Shown one piece after another: positions 17,575 through 30,372 of a stretch of 64,000 bases of DNA. The stretch is from Pseudomonas putida (GTDB lineage Bacteria > Pseudomonadota > Gammaproteobacteria > Pseudomonadales > Pseudomonadaceae), in assembly GCA_041879295.1 (NCBI GenBank), contig CP047152.1, positions 1,989,501 through 2,053,500 on the forward strand, read 5' to 3'. The notes under the pieces were generated by a model. It saw nothing but the letters and a program-made list of their open reading frames with translations. It was not told where the DNA came from and ran no database searches. Every line of letters starts with the position of its first letter. The stretch's first letter is position 1. The position numbers and the translations under genes are program-made.

Positions 17575-19593
17575 ATGTCACGAAACGAGCCCTTTGAAAG
17601 CGTGCCCATGGCGAACGATCACCCGGACCAGGCCATCAGCCTGTCCCAGGCGCTGCTGGCGCCGCGTATCGTGATCGAAGACACCCAACCTGTGCTCGAC
17701 GCCGGCAGCTTCGCCGCCAAGGCCGTCAGTGGCCAGCCAGTGGCAGTCAGCACCAAGGCCTACAGCGACGGCCACGACCGCCTGGCGGTGATGCTCAACT
17801 GGCGCCAGGCGCACAGCCGGCGCTGGCATTGCGTGCCGATGCAGTCGGCGGGCAACGACCTGTGGCAGGCCGAGTTCACCCCCACCGAACTGGGTCCGCA
17901 CCGGTTCAGTATCGAGGCCTGGATCGACCCGTTTGCCACCTATTGCCACGATCTGGAGAAGAAGTACCACGCCGGCGTCGAGGTAAAACTGGAATTGGAA
18001 GAAGGCCGTTTGATGCTCGGCACAGGCATCGAACTGTGCAGCGGCGCCCTGCGCGAGGCGCTAGAGGCCTTGCAGCAGCGCCTGCCCACGCTCAGTATCG
18101 ATGACCAGGTGGCTTTGTTTCTCGACCCGACCACCGCCCGCCTGATGGGCGAAGCCGAACACCGCAGCTACCTGACCCGCAGCCCTGATTTCCCCCTTGA
18201 TGTCGACCGCCCGGCCGCACTGTTCGCCAGCTGGTACGAGCTGTTCCCGCGCTCCATTACCGACGACCCGCAGCGCCACGGCACCTTCAACGACGTGCAC
18301 GAACGGCTGCCGATGATCCGCGACATGGGCTTCGACGTACTGTACTTCCCGCCCATCCACCCCATCGGCATGCAGCATCGCAAGGGCCGCAACAACGCCC
18401 TCAAGGCCGAGCCGGGCGACCCGGGCAGCCCTTATGCCATCGGCAGCCCGGAGGGCGGCCACGAGGCGATTCACCCGCAACTGGGCAGCCGCGATGACTT
18501 CCGTCGACTGGTGGCTGCGGCGGCGGAACACGGCCTGGAAATCGCCCTCGATTTCGCCATCCAGTGCTCCCAGGACCACCCTTGGCTCAAGGAGCACCCG
18601 GGCTGGTTCAGCTGGCGCCCGGACGGCACCATCCGCTACGCCGAAAACCCGCCGAAAAAGTACCAGGACATCGTCAACGTCGATTTCTATGCGCCAGAGG
18701 CCGTGCCTTCGCTGTGGCTCGCCCTGCGCGATGTGGTGGTCGGCTGGGTCGAGGAGGGCGTGAAGACCTTCCGCGTCGACAACCCGCACACCAAGCCGTT
18801 GCCGTTCTGGCAATGGCTGATCGGCAATGTGCGCAGCCAGCACCCCGACGTCATCTTCCTCGCCGAAGCCTTTACCAAGCCGGCGATGATGGCGCGCCTG
18901 GGCAAGGTCGGCTACGCACAGAGCTATACCTATTTCACCTGGCGCAACCACAAGCAGGAGCTGCGCGAATATTTCGAGCAGCTCAACCAGCCGCCGTGGA
19001 GCCAGTGCTACCGGCCCAACTTCTTCGTCAATACACCGGACATCAACCCATTTTTCCTGCACACCTCAGGCCGCGCAGGGTTTCTTATCCGTGCGGCGCT
19101 GGCGACCATGGGCTCAGGCTTGTGGGGCATGTATTCGGGCTTCGAGCTGTGCGAGGGCACGCCGTTGCCGGGCAAGGAGGAATACCTGGATTCGGAGAAG
19201 TACGAAATCCGCCCACGTGATTTCACCCAGCCCGGCAACATCATTGCCGAGATCGCCCAGCTCAACCGCATCCGCCGGCAGAACCGTGCCTTGCAAACCC
19301 ACCTAGGTGTGGCCTTCTTCAATTGCTGGAACGACAACATCCTGTACTTCGCCAAGCGTACGCCTGAGCGTGACAACTACATCCTGGTGGCCATCAGCCT
19401 CGACCCGCACAACGCCCAGGAGGCGCATTTCGAGTTGCCACTGTGGGAGCTGGGGCTGGACGACAACGCCGAAACCCAAGGTGAAGACCTGATGAACGGC
19501 CACCGCTGGTCGTGGTACGGCAAGACCCAATGGATGCGCATAGAGCCCTGGCACCTGCCGTTCGGCATCTGGCGCATCGAGAAAGCCGGGTAA
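17575..19593 (+). CDS. glgE: alpha-1,4-glucan:maltose-1-phosphate maltosyltransferase
   Basis: The 672-aa GH13 enzyme has a GGGAGCAAGG ribosome site. An N-terminal all-beta domain precedes a catalytic barrel: VLYFPPIHPIG, the nucleophile in FRVDNPHTKP (~D402), the acid/base in FLAEAF (~E431) and FVNTPDINPFFLH. GlgE adds maltosyl units from maltose-1-phosphate to the non-reducing end of glucan. It is the first gene of glgE-treS-glgB, and its substrate comes from the maltokinase fused to the next gene. The 157-base gap to treS holds a REP pair. Family length is near 660-700, so it is complete. Confidence 0.95.
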   Translation: MSRNEPFESVPMANDHPDQAISLSQALLAPRIVIEDTQPVLDAGSFAAKAVSGQPVAVSTKAYSDGHDRLAVMLNWRQAHSRRWHCVPMQSAGNDLWQAEFTPTELGPHRFSIEAWIDPFATYCHDLEKKYHAGVEVKLELEEGRLMLGTGIELCSGALREALEALQQRLPTLSIDDQVALFLDPTTARLMGEAEHRSYLTRSPDFPLDVDRPAALFASWYELFPRSITDDPQRHGTFNDVHERLPMIRDMGFDVLYFPPIHPIGMQHRKGRNNALKAEPGDPGSPYAIGSPEGGHEAIHPQLGSRDDFRRLVAAAAEHGLEIALDFAIQCSQDHPWLKEHPGWFSWRPDGTIRYAENPPKKYQDIVNVDFYAPEAVPSLWLALRDVVVGWVEEGVKTFRVDNPHTKPLPFWQWLIGNVRSQHPDVIFLAEAFTKPAMMARLGKVGYAQSYTYFTWRNHKQELREYFEQLNQPPWSQCYRPNFFVNTPDINPFFLHTSGRAGFLIRAALATMGSGLWGMYSGFELCEGTPLPGKEEYLDSEKYEIRPRDFTQPGNIIAEIAQLNRIRRQNRALQTHLGVAFFNCWNDNILYFAKRTPERDNYILVAISLDPHNAQEAHFELPLWELGLDDNAETQGEDLMNGHRWSWYGKTQWMRIEPWHLPFGIWRIEKAG

Positions 19594-19618
19594 AACCGGC
19601 CTGCAGCCTTTTCCCCCC

Positions 19619-19705
19619 CTGTGGGAGCGGGCATGCCCGCGAACACCGGCAGAGCCGGTGCCAAGCACCGCGGTGGCTGATTCGCGGGCACGCCCGCTCC
19701 CACAG
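19619..19705. repeat. inverted REP pair between glgE and treS
   Basis: Arms start with ctgtgggagcgggcatgccc (19619) and end with its inverse near 19705. The pair interrupts the glgE-treS operon and may form a stable hairpin in the transcript, perhaps setting relative mRNA levels. Confidence 0.85.
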
Positions 19706-19750
19706 CGATGGTGCAAGAAGGGGCAAACATGCAATTGAAAGGAGTCGCAC

Positions 19751-23067
<3,317 letters not shown>

Positions 23068-23071
<4 letters not shown>

Positions 23072-25278
23072 ACGTTACAACGCGTGAAAACGGTGGCCTT
23101 CGGCAACGGGACCTCGACGCCCTGGCCCGCGCCGAACACGCCGATCCTTTTGCGGTACTCGGCCCCCACGGCGACGGCGCGGGCGGGCAGGTGGTCCGCG
23201 CCTTTCTGCCCAATGCCCTGAAAGTGCGCGTCCAGGCCCGGGATGACGGGCGGGTACTTGCCGAAATGGAGCAGGGCAGCCTGCCCGGGTTGTTCAGCGC
23301 GCACCTCAATGAGGCACAGCCCTACCAGCTTCATATCGTCTGGGCCGGTGGCGAACAGGTTACCGAAGACCCCTACAGCTTCGGCCCGCAACTGGGTGAC
23401 ATGGACCTTCACCTGTTCGCTGAAGGCAATCACCGCGATTTGTCCGGGCGCTTCGGTGCCCAGCCGACTCAGGTCGATGGCATCGACGGCGTGTGTTTCT
23501 CGGTCTGGGCGCCGAATGCCCGACGGGTGTCGGTGGTGGGTGATTTCAACAACTGGGATGGCCGCCGCCACCCCATGCGCCTGCGCCACAGTGCCGGGGT
23601 ATGGGAGCTGTTCATTCCGCGTCTGGGCGTGGGCGAAACCTACAAGTTCGAAGTGCTCGGCAAGGACGGCATACTGCCGCTGAAGGCCGACCCGCTGGCC
23701 CGTGCCACCGAGCTGCCGCCGAGCACGGCGTCCAAGGTAGCCGGTGAACTCAGCCACGCCTGGCAGGACCATGACTGGATGGCGCAACGCGCCCAGCGCC
23801 ACGCCTACAACGCGCCATTGTCGATCTACGAACTGCACCCCGGGTCATGGCGCTGCGAGCTGGACGAAGCGGGGGAAATCGGGCGTTTCTTCAATTGGCG
23901 CGAACTGGCCGAGCGGCTGGTGCCCTATGTGCAGGAACTGGGCTTTACCCACATCGAGCTGCTGCCGATCATGGAACACCCGTTCGGCGGCTCCTGGGGC
24001 TATCAACCACTGTCGATGTTCGCGCCCACCTCGCGCTACGGCAGTGCTGAGGATTTCGCCGCGTTCATCGACGCCTGCCACCAGGGAGGCATTGGTGTGC
24101 TGCTGGACTGGGTGCCGGCGCATTTCCCCACCGATGAACACGGTCTGGCTCGCTTTGACGGCACTGCCCTTTACGAATACGACAACCCCCTGGAGGGCTA
24201 CCACCAGGACTGGAACACGCTGATCTACAACCTCGGGCGCAATGAAGTGCGCGGCTTCATGATGGCTTCGGCGCTTCACTGGTTGAAGCATTTCCACATC
24301 GACGGCCTGCGCGTCGATGCGGTGGCCTCGATGCTGTACCGCGACTACTCGCGCAAGGCTGGCGAATGGGTACCCAACCGTCACGGCGGGCGCGAGAACC
24401 TGGAAGCCATCGACTTCATCCGCCACCTTAACGGCGTCGCTGCCCACGAGGCCCCGGGTGCGCTGATCATCGCCGAAGAGTCCACCGCCTGGCCTGGGGT
24501 CAGCCAGCCTACCCAACAGGGCGGCCTGGGTTTTGCCTACAAGTGGAACATGGGCTGGATGCACGACACCCTGCACTACATCCAGAACGACCCGGTGCAC
24601 CGCACCTACCACCACAACGAGATGAGTTTCGGGCTGATCTATGCCTATTCCGAGCACTTCATCCTGCCCATTTCCCATGATGAGGTGGTGCACGGCAAGC
24701 ATTCGCTGATCGACAAGATGCCCGGCGACCGCTGGCAGAAATTCGCCAACCTGCGCGCCTACCTCACCTTCATGTGGGCACACCCGGGCAAGAAGCTGCT
24801 GTTCATGGGCTGCGAGTTCGGCCAGTGGCGTGAGTGGAACCACGACAGCGAACTGGACTGGTACCTGCTGCAGTACCCCGAGCACCAGGGTGTGCAGCGG
24901 TTGGTGGGCGACCTCAACCGCCTGTACCGCGAAGAACCGGCGTTGCACGAGCAGGATTGCCAGCCGCAGGGCTTCCAGTGGCTGATCGGTGACGACGCGC
25001 AGAACAGCGTGTACGCCTGGCTGCGCTGGAGCAGCAGCGGCGAGCCGGTGCTGGTGGTGGCCAACTTCACCCCGGTACCCCGTGAGGGCTATCGCATTGG
25101 CGTGCCGTTCGGCGAGCGTTGGCAGGAGCTGCTGAACAGTGATGCCGAGCTGTATGCCGGGTCGAACGTGGGTAATCTGGGGGCGGTGGCCAGTGAAGCA
25201 GTGGCCAGCCACGGGCAGCCATTATCGCTGGCCCTGAACCTGCCGCCGCTGGGGGTGTTGATCATGAAGCCCGCCTGA
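23068..25278 (+). CDS. glgB: 1,4-alpha-glucan branching enzyme
   Basis: The 736-aa product starts at an ATG overlapping the treS stop. Two N-terminal CBM48-like modules precede the GH13 barrel: [20 protein letters not shown], the nucleophile in [14 protein letters not shown] (~D417), the acid/base in [11 protein letters not shown] (~E470) and [11 protein letters not shown]. It makes alpha-1,6 branches in the glucan produced by GlgE and GlgA. Length and motif order match E. coli-type GlgB. It is the last gene of its operon, followed by three REP units. Confidence 0.95.
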
Positions 25279-25304
25279 TCGGTTGACCGCACTGGCCTTT
25301 TCGC

Positions 25305-25490
25305 CTGTAGGAGCGGGTTTACCCGCGAATCCGGTAGCGGCGGCAACCGTGAATGGCCTTTGGAAATTGGCCGGCAGGCCCGGCCCTTTCGCGGGTGAAC
25401 CCGCTCCTACAACGGCCTGTGCCGAGCCACCGATGCGTGTGGCCCCGATCAGTGTGTAGGCGCGGGTTTACCCGCGAAGAGGCCGGGCCT
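25305..25490. repeat. cluster of three REP units
   Basis: Units lie at about 25305-25331, 25376-25411 and 25455-25488, the middle one inverted, filling the space between the convergent glgB and autotransporter genes. The last unit ends just before the autotransporter stop codon. Confidence 0.85.
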
Positions 25491-25492
25491 GC

Positions 25493-26569
25493 CTACCACC
25501 GCATCCGTACCCCAAGGCTGCCAATCAACCCGTTCAGGTCATTCTCATCCACATCACTGCTGTAATCGGCGCTGACGAACATGGCCACCGAAGGTGTCAC
25601 CCGCGCCACCAGGCCCAACCCCAACTCCACCGTGGTCGAGTAGCGCGAGCTGGAAATCTTGTCGACCTGGTCCAGCTTCACCTCATCGGCATTGCTGAAG
25701 TCATACCACACGTTGGTCCGCACATAGGGCTCGATCGGCATGCCGCGCACCTCGTAGCGTCCGGACAGCTTGGCGCCAACCCGGCCGCTCCAGCTCGGCT
25801 GGCTGTCGAAGGCCCGCAAGGTCTCCTCCTGTACCTGGTTGCCAGGGAAGAATTGCTGGTTGATCAACTGTGCCTGGGGCTCGATCACCCAGTTGCCACT
25901 CAGGCGGATCGGGTACCCGCCCTCTACCGAGAAGGTCATTGCGTGGCCACTGTCGTCCAGGCGCTGGCCGTTTTCGCCACGGCCCATTACGTCGATCCGC
26001 GAACCCATGGCCACGGCATTCAGGTGCCAGCCCTGTTCATGGGTCATGCTCCAGTACACCCCCAGGCTTTCCCCGCTCAAGTTCACCGCTTTGCGCTGCT
26101 TGTCGCCCAGCAGTGAGCGCGTGCCCTTGAAGCTGCTTTGCAGGTTGTTGTGCCCCACGAATATCCCCGCGCGGTGCACATTGCCCGCCGCCGTTTCACG
26201 CACGAACAGGTCCGGGCCGATCATCAGTTGCTGGCTGGGCGCCTCCAGCTGTGCTGGGGGCAGCGCTCGGCTGCGCGCACTGGTGGGGAAGAATTGCGCC
26301 CACTGACTGGCAATCAGGTCGGGTGCCGCCTGCCGGTGCCGTTCGCTCATCTGCTGCGAAAACGTATTGAGGGTGCCGAGGCTCAACCCATTGGCACTGA
26401 CCGGGTCGAGCGACAGTGGCGTCGTTACGGGTTGCTGCAGAAAGCCGGGGGAGATGGGGTCACCCTGCAGTTCGTACGCGATCGTTTCCACCGGGGTTGC
26501 CAGAAGCAGCGACGTGGAAACCGCGTAGAAAATGCTGTCGAAGCGCAAGGGGTTCGAGGTGCTTTTCAT
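25493..26569 (-). CDS. autotransporter beta-domain protein without a long passenger
   Basis: The 358-aa product has a hydrophobic N-terminal stretch (residues ~12-30, FYAVSTSLLLATPVETIAYE) that may act as a signal. From ~100 to the end it is an autotransporter beta-barrel with amphipathic strands: AGIFVGHNNLQ, SLGVYWSMTHEQGWHLNAVA, WVIEPQAQLINQQF, VEPYVRTNVWYDF-like and a C-terminal strand ending GSLGVRMRW. Classical autotransporters have a long passenger before this barrel; here only ~70 residues precede it. It would insert in the outer membrane. It lies inside the trehalose/glucan region but faces away from glgB. Could be a degraded autotransporter or a stand-alone barrel. Confidence 0.75.
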   Translation of the reverse strand: MKSTSNPLRFDSIFYAVSTSLLLATPVETIAYELQGDPISPGFLQQPVTTPLSLDPVSANGLSLGTLNTFSQQMSERHRQAAPDLIASQWAQFFPTSARSRALPPAQLEAPSQQLMIGPDLFVRETAAGNVHRAGIFVGHNNLQSSFKGTRSLLGDKQRKAVNLSGESLGVYWSMTHEQGWHLNAVAMGSRIDVMGRGENGQRLDDSGHAMTFSVEGGYPIRLSGNWVIEPQAQLINQQFFPGNQVQEETLRAFDSQPSWSGRVGAKLSGRYEVRGMPIEPYVRTNVWYDFSNADEVKLDQVDKISSSRYSTTVELGLGLVARVTPSVAMFVSADYSSDVDENDLNGLIGSLGVRMRW

Positions 26570-26885
26570 GGCGGATCTCCTTTGTTTTTGTGGTGCAGCC
26601 CGAGAACCTGGCCTGTTGTCACGAGCTGTACGGCAAAAACAGTGGGCGACCCAAACCAGCGCGCCAGTTATCGCAAACGCGCACGAAGGCGCGAGCTAGA
26701 GGCCCGGCGCAAGATTTTTACAGCTTGGTATTGTTCAGCTAAGGAGAGGTCACCGCTTGCGTCAAGAAAACGTGAACGAAGTGTTCAAGGCGCGTCTTAA
26801 CGATTAACTCATTGTTTTTTCGAACTAACATGCAGGGTATAGCGGGGTTCGCTATTTGCCGTGCCGTGGCTATGAAGAATGATTG
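26570..26885. other. 316-base gene-free spacer
   Basis: Lies between the autotransporter start and the EEP hydrolase stop and is more AT-rich than its surroundings. It holds the autotransporter ribosome site (aaaggagatccgcc on the minus strand, just after 26570) and probably its promoter. No clear -35/-10 pair, hairpin or small gene could be supported. Confidence 0.5.
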
Positions 26886-27680
26886 CTAAAGCCGCACTTC
26901 AACGGCCAGTGGCAGGTGGTCTGACAAGTGCGACCAAGGTTTGTGCCCCAGAATCCTCGGCCCATGGCTTTCGGCGTTACGCAGGTAGATGCGGTCCAGG
27001 CGCAACAGTGGCAGGCGGGCAGGGTAGGTGCGGGCGAGATGGCCGTGGTGGCGCTCGAAGGCTTCGTGCAAGTCGCGTTGCAGGCCAAGGGTGCGGTTGC
27101 CGTGACTTTTCCAGTCGTTGAAGTCGCCGGCGATGATCACCGGCGCGTTGGCCGGCAGAGAGTCCAGCAACTTACGCAGCAACTGCAGCTGCTTTTGCCG
27201 GTGGTTTTCCAGCAGCGACAGGTGCACGCAGACCGCATGCACCTGGCCTTGCCCAGGCACCTCCAGCACACAGTGCAACAGGCCGCGGCGTTCGGGGCCG
27301 GTGATCGACACGTCCAGGTTGCGGTGCTCGATGATCGGGTACTTGGACAGCAGCGCATTGCCGTGGTGGCCGTCGGGATAGACCGCGTTGCGGCCATAGG
27401 CGAAGTCGCTCCACATGCTGTCGGCGAGGAATTCGTACTGCGAGGTCTGTGGCCAGCCGGGGTAGCGCGCAGCGTGGCGGTCGTGGCTACCCAGCACTTC
27501 CTGAAGGAAGACAATGTCGGCCTGTGTGCTGCGCACAGCCTCGCGCAGCTCTGGCAAGATAAAGCGCCGGTTGAAGGCGGTGAAGCCCTTGTGGGTGTTC
27601 ACCGTCAGTACCCGCAGGCGTTTCACGGCTGGGGCCTGGCTGACACTGGCGAAACCATTACTGCCGGCTTCGAGGCTCAC
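26886..27680 (-). CDS. endonuclease/exonuclease/phosphatase (EEP) family hydrolase
   Basis: The 264-aa product is read from a GTG at 27680 with an excellent AGGAGG 5 bases upstream. The ATG at 27752 is rejected because it would translate a REP-like hairpin. EEP motifs: VLTVNTHKGF, DIVFLQEVLG (metal-binding Glu), YGRNAVYPDGHHGNALLSKYP, VHLSLLENHRQKQL, IIAGDFNDWKSHG and a terminal HLSDHLPLAVEV. Members cleave phosphodiesters in DNA, RNA, phosphoinositides or lipids; the sequence does not say which. No signal peptide is evident from the GTG start. It is on the same strand as glgX, downstream of it. Confidence 0.85.
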   Translation of the reverse strand: MSLEAGSNGFASVSQAPAVKRLRVLTVNTHKGFTAFNRRFILPELREAVRSTQADIVFLQEVLGSHDRHAARYPGWPQTSQYEFLADSMWSDFAYGRNAVYPDGHHGNALLSKYPIIEHRNLDVSITGPERRGLLHCVLEVPGQGQVHAVCVHLSLLENHRQKQLQLLRKLLDSLPANAPVIIAGDFNDWKSHGNRTLGLQRDLHEAFERHHGHLARTYPARLPLLRLDRIYLRNAESHGPRILGHKPWSHLSDHLPLAVEVRL

Positions 27681-27723
27681 AATTCCTCCTGAAGTTAACC
27701 CTGCCTCATTGCCGCCGCTAAAA

Positions 27724-27755
27724 CCTGTGGGAGCGGGCATGCACGCTCCCACAGG
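27724..27755. repeat. REP-like hairpin between glgX and the EEP gene
   Basis: A perfect 12-bp stem (cctgtgggagcg with its inverse) encloses an 8-base loop. It resembles half a REP pair and could act as a weak terminator or mRNA stabiliser after glgX. No T-tract follows on either strand. Confidence 0.6.
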
Positions 27756-27801
27756 TATGCCGTGGCAATTACAACGTATGACCTGCGTTGCCTGTCACTG
27801 T

Positions 27802-29955
27802 TCACTCCTCGTCGTACTGCAATACCATTAGTAGCATCGACCGCCCCTTGACCTCGAATGTACTGTCAAACTGCAAATGCTGCCCCTTGCGCAACTCCGG
27901 CCGGTCGGTATCGATCAGGCAGCTCCAGTAATCGCCTTCAGGCACGGCCGGCAGCTTGAATGGCACGATGTCATGGTGGGCATTGACGATCAGCAGCACG
28001 GTGGCCTCGGCACCTGGCCGGGCGATACCACTGACCTGCGCTCGGCCATCTATCAGCATGCCCAGGCAGCGCCCGTGCGGGTTTTCCCATTGTTCAACGC
28101 TCATCTCGCTGCCATCGGGTGCCAGCCAGGTCACGTCCTTGACCCCAATTGCCTCATTGTAGTCCCCCACCAGAAAGCGTGAGCGGCGCAGCACCGGGTA
28201 GGCCAGGCGCAGACGCGTCAGACGCTTGACGAAGGCCAGCAGCTCTTCGCCTTCCTGGTCCAGGTCCCAGTTCACCCAACCGATCTCGCTGTCCTGGCAG
28301 TAGGCGTTGTTGTTGCCGTGCTGGGTGCGGCTGAACTCGTCGCCGGCAACGATCATTGGCGTGCCCTGGGCCAGCAGCAGGGTGGCGAAGTAGTTGCGCA
28401 TCTGGCGCATGCGCAGGGCATTGATCGCCGGGTCGTCGGTCGGCCCTTCGACGCCGCAGTTCCACGACAGGTTGTTGTCGGTGCCGTCCTGGTTGTTTTC
28501 GTCGTTGTCTTCGTTGTGCTTGTGGTTGTAGGACACCAGGTCGCGCAGGGTGAAACCATCGTGGGCGGTGATGAAGTTGACCGAGGAATAGGGCCGGCGC
28601 CCGCGGTTGTTGAACATGTCGCCCGAGGCGGTCAAGCGCGCGGCGAAATCGGCCAACTGGCCTTCGTCGCCTTTCCAGAAGGCGCGTGCGGTATCGCGGA
28701 AGCGGTCGTTCCATTCCGCCCAGCCCGGGGCGAAGTTGCCCACCTGGTAGCCGCCGGGGCCGCAGTCCCACGGTTCGGCAATCAGCTTGACCTGGCTCAG
28801 CATCGGGTCCTGACGGCAGGCGACGAGGAAGCCATGACGCTCGCTGTAGCCATCGTGGTAACGGCCAAGGATGGTCGCCAGGTCGAAGCGAAAACCATCC
28901 ACGTGCATTTCGCCGGCCCAGTAGCGAAGCGAATCGGTGACCAACTGCAGCACGCAGGGGTGGCTCAGGTCCAGGGTGTTGCCGGTGCCCGAGTCGTTGA
29001 TGTAGTAGCGCTTGTCGTCCGGCATCAGGCGGTAGTACGAGGCATTGTCGATACCGCGCATCGACAGGGTCGGGCCGCGCTCGTTGCCTTCTGCGGTGTG
29101 GTTGTAGACCACGTCCAGGATCACCTCCAGCCCGGCGTCGTGCAGGTGCGCGACCATCTCCTTGAACTCGGCGATCTTGCCGCTGGCGAGGTAGCGCGGG
29201 TGCGGGGCGAAAAAGGCGATGCTGTTGTAGCCCCAGTAGTTGTTCAGGCCCTTGTCCAGCAGGTGCTGGTCGTTGACAAAGGCGTGGATCGGCAGCAGCT
29301 CGATGCTCGACACGCCAAGGTCCTTGATGTGCTTGAGCAGCTCGTCGTTGGCCAGGCCGGCGAAGGTGCCACGCAGTTCTTCAGGCACACCCGGGTGGCG
29401 CATGCTGATGCCGCGGGCATGCGCTTCATAGATGATCGTGCGCTCCCACGGGATCTGCACACGCTGGTCGCGGCCCCAGGTGAACGCAGGGTCGATGACC
29501 TTGCATTTGGGTACGAAAGGCGCGCTGTCGCGCTCGTCGAATGACAGGTCACCGTCGGGATGGCCGATGGTGTAGCCGAACAGGGCCTCGGACCATTTCA
29601 GGCTGCCGACCAGTTGCTTGGCATACGGGTCGATCAGCAGTTTGTTGGGGTTGAAGCGGTGGCCGTTTTCCGGCTCGTAGGGGCCGTACACCCGGTAGCC
29701 ATAGACCAGGCCGGGGTGAGCGTCGGGGAGGTAGCCGTGGTAGATCTCATCGGTGTATTCGGGCAGCTCTATGCGCTCGATTTCCTGCTCGCCAGTGGAG
29801 TCGAACAGGCACAGCTCGACCTTGGTGGCGTTGGCCGAGAACAGGGCGAAGTTGACCCCTAGGCCATCCCAGGTGGCGCCGAGGGGGAAGGGTAGGCCTT
29901 CGCGGATGCGTGATGGTGCGACCGAGCGGGTTTTCTTCGGGGTGCGGGGGCTCAT
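27802..29955 (-). CDS. glgX: glycogen debranching enzyme (isoamylase type)
   Basis: The 717-aa product is read from the ATG at 29955 (TTGAGG upstream, MSPRTPKKTRSVAPSRIREG); a TTG 12 bases upstream is in frame but lacks a better site. A CBM48 module with LGATWDGLGVNFALFSANA is followed by the GH13 barrel: VILDVVYNHTAEGNE, the nucleophile in GFRFDLATILGR (~D358), LIAEPWDCGPGGYQVG and FITAHDGFTLRDL. Hydrolyses alpha-1,6 branches, releasing malto-oligosaccharides for MalQ, TreY and TreZ. The GlgX/TreX family is usually ~650-720 aa. It is the last gene of the leftward glgA-treZ-malQ-treY arm, separated by a small gene and a REP pair. Confidence 0.93.
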   Translation of the reverse strand: MSPRTPKKTRSVAPSRIREGLPFPLGATWDGLGVNFALFSANATKVELCLFDSTGEQEIERIELPEYTDEIYHGYLPDAHPGLVYGYRVYGPYEPENGHRFNPNKLLIDPYAKQLVGSLKWSEALFGYTIGHPDGDLSFDERDSAPFVPKCKVIDPAFTWGRDQRVQIPWERTIIYEAHARGISMRHPGVPEELRGTFAGLANDELLKHIKDLGVSSIELLPIHAFVNDQHLLDKGLNNYWGYNSIAFFAPHPRYLASGKIAEFKEMVAHLHDAGLEVILDVVYNHTAEGNERGPTLSMRGIDNASYYRLMPDDKRYYINDSGTGNTLDLSHPCVLQLVTDSLRYWAGEMHVDGFRFDLATILGRYHDGYSERHGFLVACRQDPMLSQVKLIAEPWDCGPGGYQVGNFAPGWAEWNDRFRDTARAFWKGDEGQLADFAARLTASGDMFNNRGRRPYSSVNFITAHDGFTLRDLVSYNHKHNEDNDENNQDGTDNNLSWNCGVEGPTDDPAINALRMRQMRNYFATLLLAQGTPMIVAGDEFSRTQHGNNNAYCQDSEIGWVNWDLDQEGEELLAFVKRLTRLRLAYPVLRRSRFLVGDYNEAIGVKDVTWLAPDGSEMSVEQWENPHGRCLGMLIDGRAQVSGIARPGAEATVLLIVNAHHDIVPFKLPAVPEGDYWSCLIDTDRPELRKGQHLQFDSTFEVKGRSMLLMVLQYDEE

Positions 29956-30005
29956 GACGATCCTCAAGTGGCCGTGACGGAAGGGAAGTTGTGCTGTCCT
30001 GCATT

Positions 30006-30086
30006 GGCCTCTTCGCGGGTAAACCCGCTCCTACATGCGCCTGTGATGAACCTGTAGGAGCGGGCTTGCACGCAAAGAGGCCGGGA
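30006..30086. repeat. inverted REP pair upstream of glgX
   Basis: ggcctcttcgcgggtaaacc (30006) faces its diverged inverse ending near 30084 (cttgcacgcaaagaggcc). It separates glgX from the DUF2934 gene and ends six bases before the latter's stop. Confidence 0.8.
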
Positions 30087-30091
30087 CAGGC

Positions 30092-30355
30092 TCAACCGGC
30101 AGTAGGCTTTTTCGCCGCCCGGGGCTTTTTCGCCGCAGCAGGTTTGACCCCCGGCAGGGCCGCCGCCTTGGGTTCTGCAGGCGCCTTCGGCTTGGCCGCT
30201 GCTTTCTTGCGCGGGGCTGCCTTGGGCGCCAGCGCTTCGGCCTCGGCCAGCTTGCGGGCCATTTCCCAGTGGCGTTCTTCCTCTCCTACAGGCTTACCTT
30301 CGGATTCCCAGATCTGGTAGGCAAATTCGCGAATACGCTTTTCATCGACACTCAT
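30092..30355 (-). CDS. DUF2934 protein with Ala/Lys/Pro-rich tail
   Basis: The 87-aa product is best read from the ATG at 30355, which is 7 bases after AGGAG (the adjacent ATG at 30358 is only 4 away). Residues 1-40 form the DUF2934 unit (EKRIREFAYQIWESEGKPVG, then EEERHWEMARKLAEAEAL). The rest is a low-complexity AAPRKKAAAKPKAP-type tail, very basic and like the tails of histone-H1-like bacterial proteins. It lies 17 bases downstream of treY in the same operon. Function is not known; the tail could bind DNA, RNA or glucan, but nothing shows which. Confidence 0.8.
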   Translation of the reverse strand: MSVDEKRIREFAYQIWESEGKPVGEEERHWEMARKLAEAEALAPKAAPRKKAAAKPKAPAEPKAAALPGVKPAAAKKPRAAKKPTAG

Positions 30356-30372
30356 CATGACGCTCCTGATGC

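Noticed and set aside
27681..27752. ATG start at 27752 for the EEP gene
   Set aside because: The extra residues translate a REP-like hairpin; the GTG at 27680 has AGGAGG at ideal spacing.
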